Below, piece after piece: positions 1 through 8,636 of a stretch of 64,000 bases of DNA. The notes beneath the pieces were generated by a model. That model saw nothing but the letters and a program-made list of their open reading frames with translations. It searched no databases and was not told the origin of the DNA. Position numbers and translations under genes: made by a program. The DNA lies in assembly GCA_963754235.1 (NCBI GenBank), contig CAVWFK010000024.1:1-64000 (forward strand), written 5' to 3'. The DNA comes from DATAYA01 sp963754235 (GTDB taxonomy: Bacteria; Pseudomonadota; Alphaproteobacteria; Acetobacterales; Acetobacteraceae). Every line of letters begins with the position of its first letter. Position 1 is the first letter of the stretch.

Positions 1-19
1 TGGGCGCCGCAGGCAGGCG

Positions 20-227
20 TCACACAGTCCGCGCCAGCCGGGGGGACGGTCGCGCTTCGTCCGGCTGAGAATCGTCGGCTGTTTCGAGCACTTGATGCCA
101 GGTCGCGCCGGTCTCGAGCACCAGGCTGTTCGCGAGCCGGGCGGCGTTCAGCGCCCGCCGCGTGTGCGCTGCCGGTCATGCCGAGCAGGTTGGCGAGCCG
201 GCGGCAGTCGAGCCTCCGCGTGCTCAT
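20..227 (-). pseudogene. small hypothetical protein, frame broken
   Basis: Read on the minus strand from an ATG at 227, the product begins STRRLDCRRLANLLGM. After one frame change it continues ALNAARLANSLVLETGATW and ends at a TGA at 20-22. This resembles short phage or mobile-element proteins that pair a 'LLG' segment with an 'AARLAN' helix and a 'TW' ending, but I cannot name a family. It lies next to the ParB-like remnant and the integrase, so it is probably part of the same decayed element. Low confidence, based on frame joining only. Confidence 0.3.
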
Positions 228-281
228 GGCTTGATCCGACTCAGCCGTGTTGAGACCTTCGGGGCGCGCTCTTCAACTTGC

Positions 282-1155
282 CTACGATGCTTCATTCATG
301 CACGCGATCAGCACGTTCGGATGATATTTGAGAAGGACCTGGTCTATCCCGTGCAGCGTAGTATCGAGCCAGTCAGGGTAATTAGCTAGTGCCCGATCCT
401 CACCGAGCCGTCCTTGTAGCGGCGCGTCACCCCTGGCGGCAGCTGGGTCCCGCTCGGCGCAGACCGCGAATGCTGCTGTTGGTGACCGGCTGCTCAGGCT
501 CCTTCTGCGGCTCGATCTTGGTCGCGTAGTTCTGGATCGCGAGCACCTGCGCCTCGGTGGTCGCTCCTTCGCCGCCTTCAGCAGCGCGGACTGGGTGTTG
601 TCGAGACCCGCCTCCCGAGCAGCTTCCTTGGCCTCGGGGGTGATGGCGGCGATCTTGACTGCCCGCTGCGCCTCGGTGCGGTCGATGCCCAGCTCGCGGA
701 CGGCGGCGTTGATGCCGCCCTCTTGACGGCCACTACCTCTCGGGTTCGTTTCGCTCTTTAATTTAGGCGCAACTTGCGCCGAAATCACCTCTCTCCCGTC
801 AGTCTGATCCACTCGGCGATATGCTCTCCCCGCTCGATCGTCGACAGATCGGCGCGGTGCAGGTTTTCAGCGATCTCCATCGCCGGGCATGAGTCTCGTC
901 GCCTTTTACAGAGACGCAGAGCACGTCCTCGATCCCCAGACGACGGCACGCCTCCAGTCGATGCACCCCAGCAACCAGAATTGTGTCGCCATCATTGACG
1001 AAGCGAACACTGATCGGCGTCTGGAGACCAATACGCCGAATGCTCTCCATCAGGGTTACGACCTGATCCTCTTGCAGGCGACGCCGCCGATCCGGAGGCA
1101 CGTCGATCGTGTGCACCGAGACTTGATGCGCGGGGAATAGATCGTGGGTTCTCAT
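282..1155 (-). pseudogene. ParB-like nuclease-domain protein, multiply frameshifted
   Basis: The N-terminal part, from an ATG at 1155, has a ParB/Srx-like N-terminal domain: a loop with IRRIGLQTPISVR, then VAGVHRLEACRRLGI, equivalent to the GxHRxxA ParB box. Near 890 the frame changes to one reading MEIAENLHRADLSTIERGEHI, the ParB linker helix. It changes again near 800 into a DNA-binding helical part containing INAAVRELGIDRTEAQRAVKI, and a third shift near 565 leads to a short tail. ParB-domain proteins of this type occur on plasmids and phages, where they bind DNA. The gene is decayed and cannot make the full protein. Neighbouring integrase and unknown fragments suggest a degraded integrative element. 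Confidence 0.7.
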
Positions 1156-1704
1156 GGCCGGCGCCTCGCTGCGCGAGGGTGGGGGTAATTTCGTTGCGGG
1201 CGTCTCACGACGGTCGCTCCTTTCGGGTCGCGACGCGACGGGCGCGTGCGGAGGTGGCCGAGCGGGTGCTATTTAACGGCTGTTCCGCGCCGTCAAACGC
1301 CTACCGGCCCCGCCCTTCCTTCGCACGCGTCGTTCGCGTCCGGGGTTGGGGGGGTCAGGCGGCGGTGGCAGGCTGCTGGGCTGCCGGGCAGGGGCGGCCT
1401 GGCATCGCCGCTGGCCTCCCATGACTCGGGTGCGGCGGCCACGTGGCCGTACGCTCCTTGAACAACGACTCGGTTGTCGTGATTGCTCGGCCGTTCACCC
1501 GCTGCCAGACCAGCGGCCATCGCTCGAGCTTTCAAATTGAGACAGGATGGATATGCTGCGTGATCAGCGCGACGCAGACTTCTCGTCCACGCGGCGGGGC
1601 AAGGTTGCCAACAGCTCAACAAGCTCAGGGGGGAGGTCATCGGCGTTCGTGGTCTGTGTCATCGGTCAACTCCGCTGCGTGACGCGGAGAGGACTAAAGG
1701 GCGG
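1156..1704. other. about 550 bp without a recognisable gene
   Basis: This stretch lies upstream of the ParB-like remnant and downstream of the hypothetical gene at 1705. Several open frames cross it but none has credible composition or family resemblance; they look like high-GC shadow frames. I see no tRNA, terminator or clear promoter. A G-rich patch occurs around 1345-1360. Confidence 0.5.
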
Positions 1705-2341
1705 CTACTGGCAGGTCGGGAAATGGTTAATTTTTCCCAGACCTTTTTGCCATTGGTACAGCACCTCGCCGACCTGCCGTTGGCTGACCTTAACTCCGGC
1801 CTCGACGAGCAGCCGGTGCACGATCCGGACTGCGGGCGATGTTTTGACAAACGAAACGTGCTTCCTCCCGCAACTGCGCAGGATCGTCATGACCTCCCAC
1901 GCCATCAGCCGGGCCGATCCGTGCCAGGCGCCGTGCTTGTTCAGTCGCGGCATTCCTCTCGGCGCCTCGACAGGCCGAGAGCTTGGCGTGGCTCGGCGGG
2001 GTGGTCCTAGCGGCCGCGCGTTGGCACGCGCAGCATCGAGCAAAGCCCGGCGGCGCCATACGAAATGGTCCATGCCGGTCGTGCGGCCGGCTGCCTTGGC
2101 GGCGGCAGCCTCGGCCTCGGCCTCGGCAATCTCGCCAGGCCCCTCGGCCAGGATGGTGCGGATTGCTCCGGCCATGCGATTGCGGCGGGGGCCATACGTG
2201 ATCTGCTTCGGCTCGAAGCGGACATTCGTGACCAGAATAAGAAGCAGATCGAGCTCGCAGTCCTTGGGGTCCCGGGTCAGACGCCAGGCGGGGCGCGTGA
2301 TCCTTAAAGATCGCCCGGATCGGAGCGAAAGGATCGGGTAT
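1705..2341 (-). pseudogene. hypothetical protein of an integrated element, start uncertain
   Basis: A minus-strand frame reads ELDLLLILVTNVRFEPKQI and then an Ala/Glu-rich helix (AEAEAEAAAAKAAG), a segment with MDHFVWRRRALLDAARANAR, and a C-terminus VSQRQVGEVLYQWQKGLGK, stopping at 1705. The coherent frame extends upstream of the first in-frame ATG (2175) without a good start. The most plausible start (MIPDPFAPIRAIFK, at 2341) is in another frame, so a frameshift near 2300 is likely. Function unknown. It sits immediately downstream of the integrase on the same strand and probably belongs to the same element. Confidence 0.4.
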
Positions 2342-2345
2342 CATG

Positions 2346-3668
2346 TCACCCGGCCGTGCGGCCGAGCTGCACCACATCGGCACCCGCCGGCCGCCCTTCG
2401 ATCGCCGCGGCCAGCAGCCGCCCCCACAACTGCATCGCCCGCACCTGCTCGGGCCAGCGGCTCGCCCGCTGATAGACGCCCAGCACGCCGCCGCGCGTCG
2501 CAGACTGGCGATGGTTCAGCACCGCGTCCGCCACCACCTCGACCACGCCCGCCTCGGCCAACGCGGTCGCGAAGGAGCGGCGGAAATCGTGCCATCGCCA
2601 GTCGGCCAGGCCAGCGGCCTCGGCCAGCGCATTCTTGAGATCGGCCCAGGTCCGGATCGGCGAACCGGACAGCGGCGACGGGAACACCAGGCCGGCGGCC
2701 GGCCGGCCCGCCGCAGCCCATCGTCCGCACAGGATCTCAAGCGAGAGGGGGTGCAGATAGAGCCGGTGCGGGTCGCCGTTTTTCGTGAGCTGGCCCGGCT
2801 GCCGCCATTCGGCCGCGGCGAGGTCGAGATGCCCCCAGTCGAGACGCGCGGCCTCGCCCCGCCGGCACGGCACCGCAATCAGGAAGCGGGTGATATCGCG
2901 CCAGACCGGCAGCCGCAGCCCGTCCGCCGCGTGCCAGAGCCGAGCAAGCTGGTCGGGGGTCAGATACTCCAGCCGCGCCGGCGGCGCCCGAGGCCGGCGG
3001 CTGCGGGCGAGCAGAGCGCAGGGGTTCGCCTGGATATGCCCGGAATCCTGCGCCCAATCCAGAAAACGAGACAATGCTCCGTACCGCGCCCTGGCATTCC
3101 CGCCGCTCCCCGATGCCGCGTCCAGCAGCTTGCGTAGGTCGGCGTCGGCCAATTCGGTCGCTGGCATCTGCTCGCCGCCGATGGTGGCGATCGCCAGTCG
3201 CACCTGTGCCGCTTCGGCCCGCACATAGGACGCTGATGGCTCGCCGCTCCCCCCGCGCATCTTCGGCCGGCACGGAAGCGCCTGCTCGTAGGCCTCTAGC
3301 AGCCGCCCAAGGGTGGCGCTGCGGGCGCGCTGCGCGGCCACGGCCCTGGCGCGCCGCTCGGCCGCCGGATCGCCGCCGGTCTGATGCACGCCCTTGAGCC
3401 GGTTCGCCGCCACGCGGGCATCGTCGGGCGAGGCCGAGGCGGGATTCCCGAGCGTCAGTGTCCGGTTCGGCCAGCGGCGTCCGGTTTGGCCGTCTGTGCC
3501 ACGCGGGCGATAGCAGAATTCCCACCGCATCGTGGTCGAGCTGACGATCAGCGCTAGGCCGCGGCACTCCCGGTCGCGGATGATGAGCCGCTTGTCCGAC
3601 CCGCGCCGGCGCCACGCCGCCTCGATCGTGCTACGGGTGATCCGCGCGCTTTCGCTCGTGATCTGCAT
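2346..3668 (-). CDS. tyrosine-type site-specific integrase
   Basis: A 440-residue phage or genomic-island integrase that cuts and rejoins DNA at attachment sites through a covalent phosphotyrosine. The N-terminal about 90 residues look like the DUF4102-type arm-binding domain, followed by a SAM-like core-binding domain (about 110-220). The catalytic domain shows the first Arg in AVPCRRGEAARL, the H-x-x-R box in WHDFRRSFATALAEAG and the nucleophile in GVYQRA. Length and layout match P4-like integrases. The ATG at 3668 is followed directly by the arm-binding domain. The adjacent glycosyltransferase is truncated at its 5' end, so the element may have integrated there. No tRNA is visible next to it. 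Confidence 0.92.
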   Translation of the reverse strand: MQITSESARITRSTIEAAWRRRGSDKRLIIRDRECRGLALIVSSTTMRWEFCYRPRGTDGQTGRRWPNRTLTLGNPASASPDDARVAANRLKGVHQTGGDPAAERRARAVAAQRARSATLGRLLEAYEQALPCRPKMRGGSGEPSASYVRAEAAQVRLAIATIGGEQMPATELADADLRKLLDAASGSGGNARARYGALSRFLDWAQDSGHIQANPCALLARSRRPRAPPARLEYLTPDQLARLWHAADGLRLPVWRDITRFLIAVPCRRGEAARLDWGHLDLAAAEWRQPGQLTKNGDPHRLYLHPLSLEILCGRWAAAGRPAAGLVFPSPLSGSPIRTWADLKNALAEAAGLADWRWHDFRRSFATALAEAGVVEVVADAVLNHRQSATRGGVLGVYQRASRWPEQVRAMQLWGRLLAAAIEGRPAGADVVQLGRTAG

Positions 3669-3778
3669 GTCCTGTCGCCTCTCTGCGAACAGGACCCTAA
3701 TATGACAGACGTGGCGTTGACTCGCGTGGAGTTACGGAGCCGTGCGGAGGTGGTTTTGCCGGAAGTCCTGGATTTAGC

Positions 3779-4504
3779 TTGGATCTTGCGGAGCTTGGCG
3801 TGAGGAGGCGGAGGATGGCGTTAGTCACAAAGACGCGAAAACTGATCGCGACGTCGGAGGCGACGCGCACGCGATTGGTCGAGGCGTTCGGCGTCGAGGC
3901 GTCGCGGGTCGCCGTGGTCATCCCCGGCTCCGACGACCTGCCGCACAGCACCGGCTCGGGCGGTCCAACTTGCGTCATCCTCTCGGTGGGCGCGCTCGTG
4001 CCGCGGAAGGGACACGACGTGCTGCTGCGCGCACTCGCCCGATTGTTCGACCTCGATTGGCACCTGACCATTGCCGGCGACGACCGGCGCGACCCGGCAG
4101 CCGCAAGCGAACTGGCGGCGCAGGCGGCGGAGTTAGGGATCGCCGGTCACGTGACCTTCGCGGGCGAGCCCGATCCGGCGGCGCTGGAAGCGCTGTGGCG
4201 CGGCGCCGATCTGTTCGCCCTCGCGACCCGATGGGAGGGCACCGGTGCCGCCATTGCCGAGGCGCTGCGGCGCGGCCTGCCGGTCGCGACCACAGAGGCG
4301 GGGGCGGCCGCCGTGCCGGTGCCGGCGGACGCGGGGGTGGTCTGCCGGGTGGACGATGCGGAGCAACTCTCCAAGGCGATGCGCCGCCTTATATTCGACG
4401 CCGACCTGCGCGTGGAGGTGGCGGCGGCCGCCTGGGCGGAAGGGCAGCGCCTGCCGTCCTGGCCAGCGCAGGCCGCTGCCTTCATCGCTGCCCTGGAGGG
4501 CTGA
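3779..4504 (+). CDS. glycosyltransferase family 4, N-terminally truncated
   Basis: The 241 residues cover only the C-terminal, nucleotide-sugar-binding half of a GT-B glycosyltransferase. Visible are VAVVIPGSDD, then ILSVGALVPRKGHDVLLRAL, then a C-terminal part with RWEGTGAAIAEALRRGLPV (the donor-site E-x7-E-like region). GT4 enzymes are normally about 350-400 residues, so the acceptor-binding N-terminal Rossmann half is missing. The start given is a TTG at 3779; an ATG at 3815 is equally possible. The loss coincides with the integrase-containing element on the left, so this is probably a disrupted, inactive gene. It ends three bases before otnK. Confidence 0.75.
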   Translation: MDLAELGVRRRRMALVTKTRKLIATSEATRTRLVEAFGVEASRVAVVIPGSDDLPHSTGSGGPTCVILSVGALVPRKGHDVLLRALARLFDLDWHLTIAGDDRRDPAAASELAAQAAELGIAGHVTFAGEPDPAALEALWRGADLFALATRWEGTGAAIAEALRRGLPVATTEAGAAAVPVPADAGVVCRVDDAEQLSKAMRRLIFDADLRVEVAAAAWAEGQRLPSWPAQAAAFIAALEG

Positions 4505-4507
4505 CCC

Positions 4508-5773
4508 ATGCCGCTGCTCGGCGCCATTGCCGACGACTTCACCGGGGCCACCGACCTCGCTTCCATGCTGGTGCGCAACGGCATGAAGACGGTGCAGCTC
4601 ATCGGCGTGCCGGGCGCGGACGAGCCGGTGCCCGACGCCGCTGCCATCATCATCGCGCTCAAATCGCGCACCGTCCCGGCCGCGGAGGCGGTGGCGCAGA
4701 GCCTCGCCGCCCTCGCCTGGCTGCGCCGCGGCGGCTGCCGGCAGCTCTTCTTCAAATACTGCTCGACCTTCGACAGCACCGACGCGGGCAATATCGGCCC
4801 GGTTGCCGACGCGCTGCTGGCGGCATTGGACGGCGGTTTCGCACTCGCCTGTCCGGCATTTCCGACCAACGCGCGAACCGTCTATCTCGGCCATTTGTTC
4901 GTGGGCGGGGCGCTGCTCTCCGAAAGCGGGATGGAGCACCATCCGCTGACCCCGATGACCGATCCCAACCTCGTGCGCGTGCTCGGCCGGCAGACCGACG
5001 GTGCGGTGGGACTGGTTTCGTTTCCGAGCGTCGAGCGCGGTGCAAGCGCGATCCGCGACGCCATGACCGCGCTCAAGGAGCAGGGGCGGCGCTACGCGAT
5101 CGTCGATGCCGTGACCGATGCGCACCTGCTCGCGATCGGCGAAGCGGCGGCGCACCATGCGCTCATCACCGGCGGCTCGGGCATCGCGATGGGCCTGCCG
5201 GAGAATTTTCGCCGTGCCGGGCTGCTGGCACCCGACGCGGACGCGGGCCGGTTGCCGGCGATCGTGGGACCGGCCGCGGTGCTCGCCGGCTCGTGCTCGC
5301 GCGCGACCTTGGGCCAGGTGGCGGCCGCGCGCGAGCAGGTGCCGACGCTCGAACTCGACCCGCTCGCGATGCCCGACGCGGCGGCGCTGGCGCGCCAGGC
5401 GCTCGACTGGGCGGCCGGGCGGCTCGGCGAGACGCCGGTGGTGATCGCTGCCTCGGCGCCGCCGGACCGGGTCGCGGCCTTGCAGGCACGGCTCGGGCGC
5501 GAGGCGGCCGGGGCGCTGGTTGAACAGGCGCTGGCCGCGATCGCCGAGGGCCTGGTCGCGCGTGGGGTGCGCCGGATGGTGGTCGCGGGCGGCGAGACGG
5601 CGGGGGCGGCCGTCGCGGCACTCGGCGTGCGGCGGCTGCGGATCGGGGCCGAGATCGACCCCGGCGTGCCCTGGACCCATGCCGAGGGCACCGGCCCGGC
5701 GCTGCACCTGGCCCTCAAGTCGGGCAATTTCGGCGGTCCGGATTTCTTTACCAAGGCGTTCGAGACCGGCTGA
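4508..5773 (+). CDS. otnK: 3-oxo-tetronate kinase (four-carbon acid sugar kinase)
   Basis: A 421-residue DUF1537 kinase. The N-terminus carries the family signature GAIADDFTGATDLASML. A central region has the conserved FKYCSTFDSTDAGNIGP stretch that lines the substrate site, and the C-terminal nucleotide-binding domain has VAGGETAGAAVAALGV and a late GNFGGPDFF motif. OtnK phosphorylates 3-oxo-tetronate at O4 in D-threonate or L-erythronate catabolism; the product is then decarboxylated by OtnC. No OtnC aldolase lies beside it here, although a HpcH/HpaI aldolase lies 9 kb away. Full length, with an ATG start four bases after the truncated glycosyltransferase stop. Confidence 0.9.
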   Translation: MPLLGAIADDFTGATDLASMLVRNGMKTVQLIGVPGADEPVPDAAAIIIALKSRTVPAAEAVAQSLAALAWLRRGGCRQLFFKYCSTFDSTDAGNIGPVADALLAALDGGFALACPAFPTNARTVYLGHLFVGGALLSESGMEHHPLTPMTDPNLVRVLGRQTDGAVGLVSFPSVERGASAIRDAMTALKEQGRRYAIVDAVTDAHLLAIGEAAAHHALITGGSGIAMGLPENFRRAGLLAPDADAGRLPAIVGPAAVLAGSCSRATLGQVAAAREQVPTLELDPLAMPDAAALARQALDWAAGRLGETPVVIAASAPPDRVAALQARLGREAAGALVEQALAAIAEGLVARGVRRMVVAGGETAGAAVAALGVRRLRIGAEIDPGVPWTHAEGTGPALHLALKSGNFGGPDFFTKAFETG

Positions 5774-5900
5774 CCGGTGCGAGGCGCGCGGCGATGGTCA
5801 ACTCCCTCTCCGCCCCTCGGGGCTATGGTATTCACACATCTCAAGCACCCTTCCCCCCTCGCGGGACGAATTTCCACGCTGCAATCGGCGACGCTCAACT

Positions 5901-5944
5901 CCCTCTCCGCCCTCGGGGGCGGAGAGGGTCGGGGTGAGGTGGGG
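5901..5944. repeat. dispersed palindromic repeat, family A, copy 1
   Basis: The core is an inverted repeat: CCCTCTCCGCCC, a short loop, then GGGCGGAGAGGG, followed by GGGGTGAGGTGGGG. The same unit recurs at 6081, 56014 and 57568, with half copies at about 5806 and 6160. It looks like a REP-type intergenic palindrome able to form a strong hairpin. Confidence 0.8.
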
Positions 5945-5951
5945 GATGCGC

Positions 5952-6053
5952 CAAGGCAGCGCGAATCCTCTGCAACACCTCGGGCACGCTCTCGTTCACG
6001 TCGTCGTTCCAAAAGCGAATTACACGATATGCCTGGGCTTCAATCGGCCTTCG
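5952..6053 (-). pseudogene. remnant of a DUF559 (endonuclease-like) gene, C-terminal tail only
   Basis: On the minus strand 34 codons read RRPIEAQAYRVIRFWNDDV and continue to LQRIRAAL. DUF559 proteins (PD-(D/E)xK-like fold) end with a very similar 'GYRVLRFWNNDV...L.RI...L' block. Nothing upstream in this frame matches the catalytic core, so only the last part of the gene survives. It is flanked on both sides by family A palindromic repeats, which may have mediated its loss. Non-functional. Confidence 0.6.
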
Positions 6054-6080
6054 CGCTCGTAAGGTCATCGCGGCCGGCCT

Positions 6081-6120
6081 CCACCTCACCCAACCCTCTC
6101 CGCCCCGAGGGGCGGAGAGG
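6081..6120. repeat. dispersed palindromic repeat, family A, copy 2
   Basis: Starts with CACCTCACCCAA, then CCCTCTCCGCCCC and GGGGCGGAGAGGG in inverted orientation. It lies just beyond the present stop codon of the broken HEPN gene, and another half copy (CACCCCGAGGGGCGGCGAGGG, 6160-6180) lies inside that open frame. Confidence 0.8.
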
Positions 6121-6129
6121 GCTTGATCG

Positions 6130-6390
6130 TCATCGCTGAAAAGATGTGTGAATTCCGTGCACCCCGAGGGGCGGCGAGGGCGTGGGCGCTCGCCGATACG
6201 GATCATTGGGGATGAGATTGCGGTCGCCGACGAACGCCTCGCCGATAATCTCGAACTGCCGTTCGACGGCCGAGCGCAACATCTCGTCGGCCACGTAATC
6301 GTCAAAGCTGCGCCCGGAGGTGAAGCGCCCAATGCGGTTGGCCGCATGGCAGGCGTCCCAGAGGTACTTGGCCGCCTGATCGGATATCAT
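6130..6390 (-). pseudogene. HEPN-domain toxin (HepT-like), C-terminally truncated
   Basis: The first about 50 residues (MISDQAAKYLWDACHAANRI, then FTSGRSFDDYVADEMLRSAVERQFEIIGEA) match the N-terminal helices of HepT-type HEPN RNases. Intact family members are about 110 residues and carry the RNase motif R-x4-6-H near 75-90. Here the reading frame leaves the family after residue 51 and runs into palindromic-repeat sequence, so the motif is absent. The ATG overlaps the stop of the upstream nucleotidyltransferase gene (ATGA), the usual mntA-hepT arrangement. The truncated product should lack RNase activity. Confidence 0.75.
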
Positions 6391-6725
6391 GGCGCTGGGA
6401 ACAACCGCCGTCGCTGCGCGTCGATCTGTCGGCGCAGATAGGGATTTTCTAGGGCGGCCTCGGTGAGCAGGTCTACCTCGCGCCCGAACAGCTCGGTCAG
6501 CGCATCGCGCAACCCGAAATAGGCGTCCGCGTAAGCGCTGCCCGACAACTCCTCGAAGGCGACCAGGAAATCCAAATCGCTGTGCAGGGGATCGAAGCGC
6601 CCATTCACGGCCGAACCGAACAGGTCCAGTCGGCGAACATGGAAGCGCCGGCACAGGGCAGGGATGGTGGCGGGCGCTGCGGCCGCGAGGGCGGTTGGGA
6701 GAGGGAGCATAATTGACGGTAGCAC
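6387..6725 (-). CDS. MntA-like minimal nucleotidyltransferase (antitoxin of MNT/HEPN pair)
   Basis: About 107-112 residues of the DNA polymerase beta superfamily. The active-site signature is clear: DLFGSAVNGRFDPLHSDLDF gives the GS and D-x-D residues. In MNT/HEPN systems the nucleotidyltransferase neutralises the HEPN RNase by adding AMP to a tyrosine next to its active site. The likely start is the second ATG (6710), since the first five codons are poorly conserved-looking. The module is intact on the antitoxin side only, because the downstream toxin gene is truncated by repeat sequence. It is divergent from the DedA gene. Confidence 0.85.
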   Translation of the reverse strand: MLPSIMLPLPTALAAAAPATIPALCRRFHVRRLDLFGSAVNGRFDPLHSDLDFLVAFEELSGSAYADAYFGLRDALTELFGREVDLLTEAALENPYLRRQIDAQRRRLFPAP

Positions 6726-6788
6726 GGCGAGGCGGGTGTTGCTGCCCTAAACCGAAGGTTAGAGTTCCGACAACAGAGAGGGGGTGTA

Positions 6789-7418
6789 GTGCTCAGCAAG
6801 ACCATCGGAACCATCGGCGCCTGGATCGTGGGCGCGATCTCGGCCGGCGGATATGGCGGGATCGTGCTGCTGATGGCGATCGAATCCGCCTGCATCCCGC
6901 TGCCGTCGGAGGTGATCATGCCCTTCGCCGGCTATCTGGTCTCGACCGGCCGGTTCAACCTCTATCTCGTAGCGACGGCGGGAGCGGTCGGCTGTTGCGT
7001 CGGCTCCGCCATCGCCTACGCCGCCGGCTACTATGGCGGGCGACCGTTCGTGCTGCGCTGGGGACGCTATGTGTTGCTCAGCCCCGAGGACCTTGGCCGC
7101 GCGGAACGCTTCTTTGCCCGCTTCGGCGCGCCCGCGGTGCTGATCGGGCGGATGCTGCCGGTGATCCGCACCTTCATCGCCCTTCCGGCCGGCATCGCCC
7201 GGATGCCGCAGCTTCGCTTCCAGATCTACACCTTCGTCGGCTCGTGGCCGTGGTGCTTCATGCTGGCCTATATCGGCGACGTGCTCGGCAAGCGCTGGGA
7301 GAGCGATCCGCGGCTGCACACGATCATGCAGCGGCTCGACATCGTGATCGTGGTGCTGTTCGTGCTGGCGGTTGCGTGGTTCGTCGTCCGCCGTGTGCGC
7401 CAGCGCCGCGCCGCCTGA
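6789..7418 (+). CDS. DedA family integral membrane protein
   Basis: A 209-residue member of the DedA/SNARE-associated (VTT) superfamily; several members translocate undecaprenyl phosphate or other lipids across the inner membrane. Seen here: an N-terminal segment with ESACIPLPSEVIMPFAGYL (the conserved E and P positions of the re-entrant loop), the glycine-rich AVGCCVGSAIAYAAGYYGGR, and the GRMLPVIRTFIALPAGIARM stretch with the conserved F-x-R-x3-G-like arrangement. A last membrane helix near 175-197 is followed by a basic tail. Start is a GTG at 6789. Stands alone, converging with the glycosyltransferase genes. Confidence 0.88.
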   Translation: MLSKTIGTIGAWIVGAISAGGYGGIVLLMAIESACIPLPSEVIMPFAGYLVSTGRFNLYLVATAGAVGCCVGSAIAYAAGYYGGRPFVLRWGRYVLLSPEDLGRAERFFARFGAPAVLIGRMLPVIRTFIALPAGIARMPQLRFQIYTFVGSWPWCFMLAYIGDVLGKRWESDPRLHTIMQRLDIVIVVLFVLAVAWFVVRRVRQRRAA

Positions 7419-7427
7419 TCGCGCGCG

Positions 7428-8636
7428 TCAGGCCGCCTCGGACCGCTTCGCGGGCAGTGCCGCCGCGATCTCCTCCAGCCGGCGCAGGATGCGCAGACCC
7501 ACCGCGCGGTCGGAGAAGCCGAGCCGCACCTCGCGCCGGCCGCGCGCCGCGCGCGCCCGTGCCGCGTCGGGGTCGGCGATCGCGGCGCGGATCAGCGCCG
7601 CCGCGTGTGCCACGTCCGGCTCGGCCCAGTGCTGGCCCTCGGCGTGCGGATACTCGCCGGGTGTGACCTCGACCAGCGTGTGCCGCACCAGAAGGGCGTT
7701 CTGCTCGGTCATGAAGTCGAGGTTGCCGGACCAGCCGGTGCCGAGTGCCAACCGGCCGAGGACCATTGCCTCGCCAAGTCCCCGCCCGAACCCTTCGGAG
7801 CGGTGCAGCGAGACGAAGCAGTCGCAGGCGGCGATCAGGCTGCGCGTCGCCAGCGCCGAGAGCGGCTGCGCGAGCACCACCGCCTCGGGGATGCGCGCAC
7901 GCAGCTCGGCCGCCCACGTTTCGGCTGCGGCGTCGCCGTCCTTGACCTTGAGCACGACCTGGATGTCGGCGAACGGGTCCTCCGCCCGCAGCGCCGTCCA
8001 GAGCCGCAGCACCGCCTCCGGGTTCTTGCGCCCGGCATAGGAGGTGAGATCGAGCGCCGCGAGCATCGCGAATGCCGATTCGCGGATGCCGAAGTGCCGG
8101 CGCGGCAGCAGGTAGCCGACCGGCAGCTCAACCGACTGGCCGATCGGCACGCTCTCGATCCCGGCCGCGCGCAGACCACCCGCGATGAAGGACGACAGCG
8201 CCCAGACCTCGTCGAAATCGCGCAGCGGGACCGCCCACGCCTCCGGGTAGCGCGGCAGTTCCCAGGCCGGCACGATCACGTTGTGGCCCGCAGCGAAGGA
8301 CTGGCCCAGCTCCGCGAGCCGCGCCCCAGCGCGCTCGATTTCATCGCCGTTGAGATGGAAGATGCGGATGCCGTCGCCGAGTGCGCGCGTCTCGTGCGGC
8401 TCGATCAGCCGCAAATGCTCCTCGTCGGTGCGGGGTGCGTGGCCGAAGATGTCGAGCACCCGCGGCTCCAGCCCGACCGCGAGAGCGGCGCGCAGATGGC
8501 TGCGGAGCTGTTCGCCCATGCCTACGGTCGCGAACGGGTGCCCGACCAGCGTGATCGGGGTTTGGGCCAGGTCACGCGCTGGTGCCGTGCTCGGCGTGGG
8601 CGGCGGGGTTGGCGGTTTGCGCCTGCGCTTGCTCAC
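7428..8636 (-). CDS. glycosyltransferase family 4 (GT-B)
   Basis: About 402 residues. After a basic, proline-rich N-terminus (SKRRRKPPTPPP) comes a GT-B fold with the N-terminal motif ITLVGHPFATVGMGEQLRSH. The C-terminal half contains SLHRSEGFGRGLGEAMVLGR, the conserved E-x7-E donor-binding region of GT4 enzymes, followed by GTGWSGNLDFM. I place the start at the GTG at 8636 because it overlaps the stop of the upstream gene (GTGA). It is probably involved in assembling a surface polysaccharide or glycan together with the GT2-WbsX gene; acceptor and donor are unknown. Confidence 0.85.
   Translation of the reverse strand: MSKRRRKPPTPPPTPSTAPARDLAQTPITLVGHPFATVGMGEQLRSHLRAALAVGLEPRVLDIFGHAPRTDEEHLRLIEPHETRALGDGIRIFHLNGDEIERAGARLAELGQSFAAGHNVIVPAWELPRYPEAWAVPLRDFDEVWALSSFIAGGLRAAGIESVPIGQSVELPVGYLLPRRHFGIRESAFAMLAALDLTSYAGRKNPEAVLRLWTALRAEDPFADIQVVLKVKDGDAAAETWAAELRARIPEAVVLAQPLSALATRSLIAACDCFVSLHRSEGFGRGLGEAMVLGRLALGTGWSGNLDFMTEQNALLVRHTLVEVTPGEYPHAEGQHWAEPDVAHAAALIRAAIADPDAARARAARGRREVRLGFSDRAVGLRILRRLEEIAAALPAKRSEAA

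Noticed and set aside
1547..2638. 363-codon plus-strand open frame
   Set aside because: Antisense to the integrase and its neighbour; Pro/Arg/Ala-rich shadow composition.
3669..3778. tRNA or att site next to the integrase
   Set aside because: No cloverleaf and no T-loop GGTTCGA-type sequence; no direct repeat found in the window.
3702..3803. 33-codon plus-strand frame starting ATGACAGACGTGGCG between integrase and GT
   Set aside because: Too short, no ribosome site, no recognisable family; could be part of an attachment region but nothing supports that.
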